DNA from: Patescibacteria group bacterium AH-259-L07 | GTDB lineage: Bacteria; Patescibacteriota; Patescibacteriia; UBA2591; UBA6264 | Length of the DNA: 7,837 nt | Direction of reading: 5' to 3' | Assembly (NCBI GenBank): GCA_027718005.1 | Contig: JALLOP010000072.1 | Span: 1-7,837 of the forward strand | In this document: piece after piece, positions 5,240 through 7,837 of the stretch | Layout: each line of letters starts with the position of its first letter | Numbering within the stretch: position 1 is the stretch's first letter | Made by a program: the position numbers and the translations under genes | The notes under the pieces: generated by a model | What the model was told of the DNA's origin: nothing | The model's input: the letters and a program-made list of their open reading frames with translations, nothing else | Database searches by the model: none

Positions 5240-5437
5240 ATGACACAAAAGCGTAGAGCCAAGAAGAAAAAGACGCAAGATGAGTCATCAAGAAAAACTT
5301 CGTCGGATTCTAAGGATTTCCACGAGTGGTGGGAAAAGCAAAAAAGCGAGTGGCGTAAAAGCCTCATAAAAGAATGGATAAAAGAATGGAAAGATGAAGC
5401 AAGGAGAAAAGAAGAGTTTTATGACAGTATAAAATAA
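5240..5437 (+). CDS. Small Lys/Glu-rich helical protein
   Basis: A 65-residue protein that I do not recognise. The first 12 residues are almost all basic (QKRRAKKKK), then comes a Ser-rich stretch (15-24), then an amphipathic helix rich in Trp, Lys and Glu (HEWWEKQKSEWRKSLIKEWIKEWKDEARRKEEF). The basic tail would suit binding to nucleic acid or anionic membrane (inference). AAAGGAG sits 6 bp before the ATG, which makes translation credible despite the low complexity. It is on the + strand, opposite to most genes here, and converges on the 19-codon ORF at 5631, with a bidirectional terminator between. Confidence 0.65.
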   Translation: MTQKRRAKKKKTQDESSRKTSSDSKDFHEWWEKQKSEWRKSLIKEWIKEWKDEARRKEEFYDSIK

Positions 5438-5497
5438 CCAAATGGGAAAGATAAAATGAAACAACACAAAGAGTGAAAATCTGGTAGCCAGTTCTTT

Positions 5498-5557
5498 AGG
5501 AGAGTGTTAGTGAAAATCGTCTCCTTTTATGAGGTCTTTCATAAGGAGGGATATTGA
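5498..5557 (+). other. Alternative hairpins with a possible 15-codon ORF
   Basis: AGGAGA (5498-5503) can pair with TCTCCT (5520-5525), or CTCCTT (5521-5526) can pair with AAGGAG (5543-5548) with an added ATGA/TCAT. The two stems share bases and exclude each other. AGGAGA also stands 6 bp before a GTG that opens 15 codons (5510-5557). It may be a regulated 3' segment or a small RNA, or chance. Confidence 0.3.
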
Positions 5558-5582
5558 GAAGAATTATATTGTACAAACAATA

Positions 5583-5610
5583 AATGGGCTATAACAGCCC
5601 ATTTTGTTGT
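5583..5610. terminator. Bidirectional terminator between convergent genes
   Basis: AATGGGCT/AGCCCATT with a 5-nt loop, followed by TTTGTTGT on + and TATTGTTTG on minus. It would end the transcript of the 65-residue gene and that of the short minus ORF. Confidence 0.65.
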
Positions 5611-5630
5611 GTCACTATTGCAAGGACAAA

Positions 5631-5690
5631 CTAGATCGGATCTCCTTTCCATCTCAGGATAGACACTTCTTGATTACATTTGTTTATCAT
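5631..5690 (-). pseudogene. 19-codon ORF, possible remnant of a zinc-ribbon protein
   Basis: An ATG at 5690, 5 bp after a GGAGG ribosome site (5696-5700), with a strong promoter, opens only 19 codons (MINKCNQEVSILRWKGDPI) before TAG. Dropping two bases at the TAG continues as VCPCNSDTTKWAV. The combined RW-x-G-x-P-x-CPxC pattern resembles the N-terminal zinc ribbon of IS1595/ISXO2-type transposases (inference from motif memory only). It could instead be a real small protein, since promoter, ribosome site and terminator are all intact. Confidence 0.35.
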
Positions 5691-5731
5691 CTTTTCCTCC
5701 GTTTTTGGAACGAGTTCATAATTACAAAGTA

Positions 5732-5759
5732 AGTATATAATCTCGTAAAAGTTTGTCAA
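5732..5759 (-). promoter_or_regulatory. Promoter of the 19-codon ORF
   Basis: Minus-strand TTGACA (5754-5759), a 16-bp spacer and TATACT (5732-5737), preceded by GGGGAAAGTGGTG. It is as good as the promoters of the full-length genes. Confidence 0.7.
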
Positions 5760-5776
5760 CACCACTTTCCCCAACC

Positions 5777-5801
5777 AAAAAAAGCAAGGAATTACCTTGC
5801 T
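5777..5801 (-). terminator. Repeat-borne intrinsic terminator, block 7
   Basis: AGCAAGG/CCTTGCT (5783-5789 and 5795-5801) with seven T following on the minus strand. Both arms changed together relative to the GCGAGG/CCTCGC form, which is a compensatory change. Confidence 0.75.
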
Positions 5802-5813
5802 CTTTAGTCGTGG

Positions 5814-5897
5814 CTCCCCCAGTGGAACGATGTTCGAACCGCTCTTATGAGTCTAAAGAATCAATTTATGTTTGAGATTACAGATTTGAGGTAAGAC
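5814..5897. repeat. Cassette-boundary repeat core, copy 7
   Basis: CTCCCCCAG to GGTAAGAC. The second hairpin is AATTT/AGATT, needing a T-G pair on the + strand. It is preceded by GTGG, which looks like the right end of hairpin B after deletion of the A/B segment. Confidence 0.8.
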
Positions 5898-5900
5898 AAA

Positions 5901-5928
5901 AAGAAAAGAACCGAGATCTCCTCTCGGT
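5901..5928 (-). terminator. Terminator of the two-helix membrane protein gene
   Basis: Minus-strand ACCGAGA/TCTCGGT with a 5-nt loop, followed by TCTTTTCTTTTT. It lies 23 bp after the stop codon. Confidence 0.8.
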
Positions 5929-5951
5929 CCTCTATTCTACTATTCAACAGT

Positions 5952-6206
5952 TTATTCTCGTGATCCCTCTCTAAGAGATTTTGGCATAGAAAAACAAAAA
6001 TGTCGGACTACCACCAAATAGACCACCGTCGAAAGTAAGCCGAGCATGCCTGTTATCCCCATCAATATGCATCCAAATTCATCATCACCATTATATCCTT
6101 TATTATCTTTATCTGTGCTATACATTTTCTTCAGATCTCCTTTTACGAGGCCATATGTTAACAAACCGCTTATCGCCCAGAGTATTAAAAATGATAACGG
6201 CGACAT
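5952..6206 (-). CDS. Small membrane protein with two helices, unknown function
   Basis: An 84-residue protein with two predicted membrane helices (about 3-20 and 46-67) joined by an acidic, Asn/Asp-rich loop (TDKDNKGYNGDDEF, 31-44) and ending in a basic tail (RHFCF...KSLREGSRE). I do not recognise a family. A longer frame to 6266 exists but would start at a TTG lying between the -35 and -10 boxes, so the ATG at 6206, with AAAGGGGGAAGA, is the start. The acidic loop is long enough to bind a cation or a partner (inference). Confidence 0.65.
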   Translation of the reverse strand: MSPLSFLILWAISGLLTYGLVKGDLKKMYSTDKDNKGYNGDDEFGCILMGITGMLGLLSTVVYLVVVRHFCFSMPKSLREGSRE

Positions 6207-6249
6207 TCTTCCCCCTTTCTTGTTAAGAGCAATTCTACTCAACGCTTCT

Positions 6250-6278
6250 ATTCTATAACAAAACAATTATTCTGTCAA
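6250..6278 (-). promoter_or_regulatory. Promoter of the two-helix membrane protein gene
   Basis: Minus-strand TTGACA (6273-6278), a 17-bp spacer and TAGAAT (6250-6255), preceded by GGGGGAAAAGCGGGGTG. Confidence 0.7.
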
Positions 6279-6300
6279 CACCCCGCTTTTCCCCCAACCC

Positions 6301-6323
6301 AAAAAGCGAGGAATTAACTCGCT
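6301..6323 (-). terminator. Terminator of the toxin-antitoxin operon, block 8
   Basis: AGCGAG/CTCGCT with a 7-nt loop and five T on the minus strand. It is the repeat-borne hairpin, and the only terminator visible after the toxin gene. Confidence 0.75.
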
Positions 6324-6335
6324 CTTAAATAAAAA

Positions 6336-6350
6336 CTCCCCAAGTGGAAC
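6336..6350. repeat. Truncated repeat core, copy 8
   Basis: CTCCCCAAGTGGAAC is intact and then similarity stops abruptly, 10 bp before the toxin stop codon. The right half of the core, including the partner arm GTTC, is missing. The break falls exactly after GAAC. Confidence 0.7.
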
Positions 6351-6360
6351 AAGGTTTATT

Positions 6361-6618
6361 CTACTCATAAATATCATGTAGTCCGATCGAATAAAATCTA
6401 ACTGTATTTTTATCTGCAAGATCAAAAATGATTCTATATTCGTAGTTTACAGAGAATGCCCAAAAGCTCCTTAATCTTCCATGCAGCTTGTGAGTTTTTA
6501 ATCTTGGGTCATTAGGATTTTTGCGAAAAATATTTTCTTTTTCTTCGGCCAAGTCTTTGATCCTGATTGGTAGTCTCCTATATTGCTTTGCAAATTTAGG
6601 CAGATACAGTATTTTCAT
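6361..6618 (-). CDS. RelE/YafQ-type toxin (mRNA interferase)
   Basis: An 85-residue protein typical in size for RelE-superfamily toxins, which bind the ribosome and cut mRNA. The N-terminus MKILYLPKFAKQYRRLP, the central KLHGRLRSFWAFSVNYEYRIIF (44-65, basic with the conserved Y-R-I-I-F strand) and the C-terminal GLHDIYE (79-85, with His81 where YafQ-like toxins carry a catalytic His) all fit. Start at 6618, 8 bp after the antitoxin stop, without a clear ribosome site, so translation is probably coupled to the antitoxin. This keeps toxin below antitoxin. Such a module may stabilise the array against loss (inference). Confidence 0.88.
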   Translation of the reverse strand: MKILYLPKFAKQYRRLPIRIKDLAEEKENIFRKNPNDPRLKTHKLHGRLRSFWAFSVNYEYRIIFDLADKNTVRFYSIGLHDIYE

Positions 6619-6626
6619 ACATCAAT

Positions 6627-6842
6627 CTATCGTAAATCTTTCAAAGATCTCAATACTTTTCCTTTGCCAGATTCAAAGTCTTGTCGATCCTTTTTTAGTT
6701 CCTGTGCTAATTTACGAGTATTCCACTCGCGAATAAGGTGACGGAAAAATTCGCTCACCGAGGCATAGCCCTCTGCCTTAACTTCTTTTTTTACTATTTT
6801 TACCATTTTTTCAGGTAAAGAAATATTAATAACGTTACGCAT
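6627..6842 (-). CDS. Ribbon-helix-helix (CopG-like) antitoxin
   Basis: A 71-residue protein. Residues 1-40 form a ribbon-helix-helix DNA-binding domain: the strand NVINISLPEKM, helix VKIVKKEVKAEGY, and ASVSEFFRHLIREW, with the S-x-x-E-F-x-R turn usual for the second helix. The Lys/Arg-rich C-terminal part (41-71) would wrap and block the toxin. It should dimerise, bind the GTAAT/ATTAC repeats in its own promoter and repress the operon, with the toxin as co-repressor. No Shine-Dalgarno sequence precedes the ATG (AATATATAAATAT), unusual beside its neighbours. Confidence 0.88.
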   Translation of the reverse strand: MRNVINISLPEKMVKIVKKEVKAEGYASVSEFFRHLIREWNTRKLAQELKKDRQDFESGKGKVLRSLKDLR

Positions 6843-6857
6843 ATATTTATATATTAA

Positions 6858-6915
6858 TTGTAATAGTTTGTAATATTTTATATTACAATAGTACCATATA
6901 TAAATACTTTGTCAA
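6858..6915 (-). promoter_or_regulatory. Toxin-antitoxin promoter and operator
   Basis: Minus-strand TTGACA (6910-6915), a 16-bp spacer and TACTAT (6888-6893). Directly downstream is the perfect inverted repeat TTGTAATAT-n3-ATATTACAA (6868-6888), overlapping the -10 edge, with a third half-site TTGTAAT at 6858-6864. Position and symmetry suit binding by ribbon-helix-helix antitoxin dimers. Confidence 0.75.
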
Positions 6916-6943
6916 TAATTGATTTGTGGATAACTTTCGACCC

Positions 6944-6966
6944 AAAAAGCGAGGGCTTACCTCGCT
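6944..6966 (-). terminator. Repeat-borne intrinsic terminator, block 9
   Basis: AGCGAGG/CCTCGCT (6948-6954 and 6960-6966) with five T on the minus strand. It shields the toxin-antitoxin promoter from minus-strand read-through. No minus-strand gene lies upstream of it in this window. Confidence 0.75.
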
Positions 6967-6978
6967 CTTTAGTCAAAA

Positions 6979-7067
6979 CTCCCCAAGCCGAACGATGTTC
7001 GAACCGCTCTTATGGGGTTGACAGACACTTCTGTCTTTAAAATTGCTGTTTTGGGGTAATATACCCC
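6979..7067. repeat. Cassette-boundary repeat core, copy 9
   Basis: The best-folding copy: CCCCAAG/CTTATGGGG outer stem, CGAAC/GTTCG inner stem, then AGACA/TGTCT replacing the CAATTT/AAATTG hairpin (both arms changed), and a terminal GGGGTA-ATA-TACCCC hairpin (7053-7067). Similarity to copy 6 continues to CACACTAT. Confidence 0.85.
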
Positions 7068-7089
7068 ACCCTGCTGCACACTATATACC

Positions 7090-7150
7090 TTGACAAAATT
7101 ATGAAAATATGTATACTGTATAGTGGAGGTGAAAGAATCGATTCTTTCAC
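7090..7150 (+). promoter_or_regulatory. Promoter and palindromic operator of the last unit
   Basis: TTGACA (7090-7095), a 16-bp spacer and TATACT (7112-7117). A perfect 22-bp palindrome (7129-7150, centre ATCGAT, arms GTGAAAGA...TCTTTCAC) begins about 5 bp after the predicted +1. It could be a repressor site or a strong 5' stem-loop. The ribosome site GAGGAGG follows at 7168-7174. Confidence 0.65.
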
Positions 7151-7182
7151 ATATTATCAACTCAAACGAGGAGGAAACAAAA

Positions 7183-7311
7183 ATGGGAAACCTGTCTAAA
7201 ACACAGCTGATTGACAAGCTGGTTGATCTTTTCAGCTCCCAGATTCAGACTCTGAAAGACCGAGCATGTTCAGAAAACTATTGTGAGCATGTTCGAGAAT
7301 CAGAGAAGTGA
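7183..7311 (+). CDS. Small protein upstream of the DUF3750-like gene
   Basis: A 42-residue protein. An amphipathic helix (KTQLIDKLVDLFSSQIQTLKDRA, 6-28) is followed by a Cys/Glu tail (C29, C34). I do not recognise it. The ATG has an excellent ribosome site, GAGGAGGAAACAAAA; an in-frame GTG at 7123 lies at the +1 and is not the start. It overlaps the next ORF by 23 bp, so it may be translated for coupling, may act as a small partner, or may be the 5' half of a frameshifted gene. The first is simplest, as the downstream frame has its own ATG. Confidence 0.5.
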   Translation: MGNLSKTQLIDKLVDLFSSQIQTLKDRACSENYCEHVRESEK

Positions 7312-7837
7312 CGTGCTGGCTTCCTTAGTTGGAGGTTTGCTCAAAGAATATTCGAACTTCGTCCGAGAAACACTGCATAACAAACAACTTATGAATAGTG
7401 ACGATTTTAAGAAATTAGTGAAAAGTAGTGGATATCAAGTTTTTTTATTTATGAGTCCTTCGACGCCGCCATTCAGTTTCGCCGTACACCCCTGGTTTGT
7501 ATGCGTTAAAAACGGCGAGATCTCCCGGTGGGACTTACTTTTTAGAAAAGCTGGACACAAAACGCACTGGGGTCATTTATATTTGAATTTTCTACCACCA
7601 CTTACCGGTATGGAAATAATGCCTTTTTGGAATAAATATCACTGGAGAGGGAAACTCGTGAAACTCGTGGGGCATATCGGAGGAGACGAAAGTTCAGTGG
7701 CAAAAAGAATGGTTGACTTTATCGAAAACTCCAAAGAAACGTATCCCTATTGTCACAAATATTTTCTTACCGGCCCCAATTGCAGCACCTTTGCGCAATG
7801 GGTTCTAAATAATTTTCCAGAATCTAAGATTGAGTTG
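7289..7837 (+). CDS. DUF3750-like protein, 3' end outside the window
   Basis: At least 183 residues, running off the right edge. The pattern FAVHPWFVCVKNGEISRWDLL (64-84), a middle G-G-D-E segment, then YPYCHKYFLTGPNCSTFAQWVLNNFP (152-177) matches what I recall of DUF3750, whose hallmark is yPxxxxYxxxPGPNSNTFxxWV. Here the hallmark carries Cys165 (GPNCSTF). His67 early and an Asn-Cys late would suit a permuted papain-like hydrolase or acyltransferase (inference). No signal peptide. The ATG at 7289 overlaps the previous ORF and has no strong ribosome site; the frame is closed upstream by TGA at 7253, with GTG at 7283 as the only other likely start. Confidence 0.65.
   Translation, partial: MFENQRSDVLASLVGGLLKEYSNFVRETLHNKQLMNSDDFKKLVKSSGYQVFLFMSPSTPPFSFAVHPWFVCVKNGEISRWDLLFRKAGHKTHWGHLYLNFLPPLTGMEIMPFWNKYHWRGKLVKLVGHIGGDESSVAKRMVDFIENSKETYPYCHKYFLTGPNCSTFAQWVLNNFPESKIEL

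Noticed and set aside
6207..6266. Twenty-residue N-terminal extension of the two-helix membrane protein
   Set aside because: It would start at a TTG lying between the -35 and -10 boxes of the gene's own promoter, so it would not be transcribed.
653..7067. CRISPR array
   Set aside because: The repeats are 80-190 bp, spaced by whole genes, and vary in length; there are no short uniform spacers and no cas genes.
697..7067. Canonical integron attC sites
   Set aside because: Constant orientation and spacing fit, but the GTTRRRY and RYYYAAC boxes are not found at the ends of the core; GTTCGAA does not match. I keep only the looser cassette hypothesis.

Overview
The window reads as a bacterial accessory region built from single-gene units rather than operons. 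It shows about nine small units: a divergent HAM1/RdgB-like protein, an exported protein, a lipoprotein, a membrane-anchored ClpP-like protease, a Cys-rich protein, an M50 membrane protease, a small two-helix membrane protein, a RelE/CopG-type toxin-antitoxin pair, and some very short ORFs. At the right edge lies a DUF3750-like protein cut by the window. Most genes are on the minus strand. Strong Shine-Dalgarno sites, TTGACA/TATAAT promoters and U-tract terminators show ordinary bacterial expression signals. AT-rich sequence, small unknown proteins and abundant GC-rich palindromes would fit a Patescibacteria/CPR-like genome, but that placement is a guess.

The striking part is what lies between the genes. 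Nearly every gap carries the same mosaic block in the same orientation. Read left to right on the + strand, it contains the -35 box of the left-hand minus gene (TTGACA preceded by a GGGGAAAAGTGGTG-like stretch), an intrinsic terminator facing left (AGCGAG...CTCGCT beside an A-tract), and a structured core of about 80 bp starting CTCCCCAAG. The core holds a GAAC/GTTC hairpin and a CAATTT/AAATTG hairpin and ends near GGTAA. Cores lie at about 697, 1687, 2335, 3252, 4951, 5814, 6336 (truncated) and 6979. They are 520 to 990 bp apart, except for one gap (3252 to 4951) where the block at 4186 keeps only its terminator. The orientation does not change beside the two + strand genes. This is the layout of a gene-cassette array, although the sites do not match the classical integron attC boxes.

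Wobble pairs in the core hairpins are tolerated only if the + strand folds, whereas the terminators work on the minus strand. The core therefore looks like a separate element (folded single-stranded DNA or an antisense RNA) rather than a mere 3' UTR. Two copies carry an extra 65-bp double hairpin, one carries a 37-bp hairpin extension, and one block is split by a 72-bp MITE-like inverted-repeat element with an apparent target duplication.

The genes do not form a pathway. They look like independently acquired envelope proteins, proteases and a toxin-antitoxin module, each with its own promoter and, usually, terminator.
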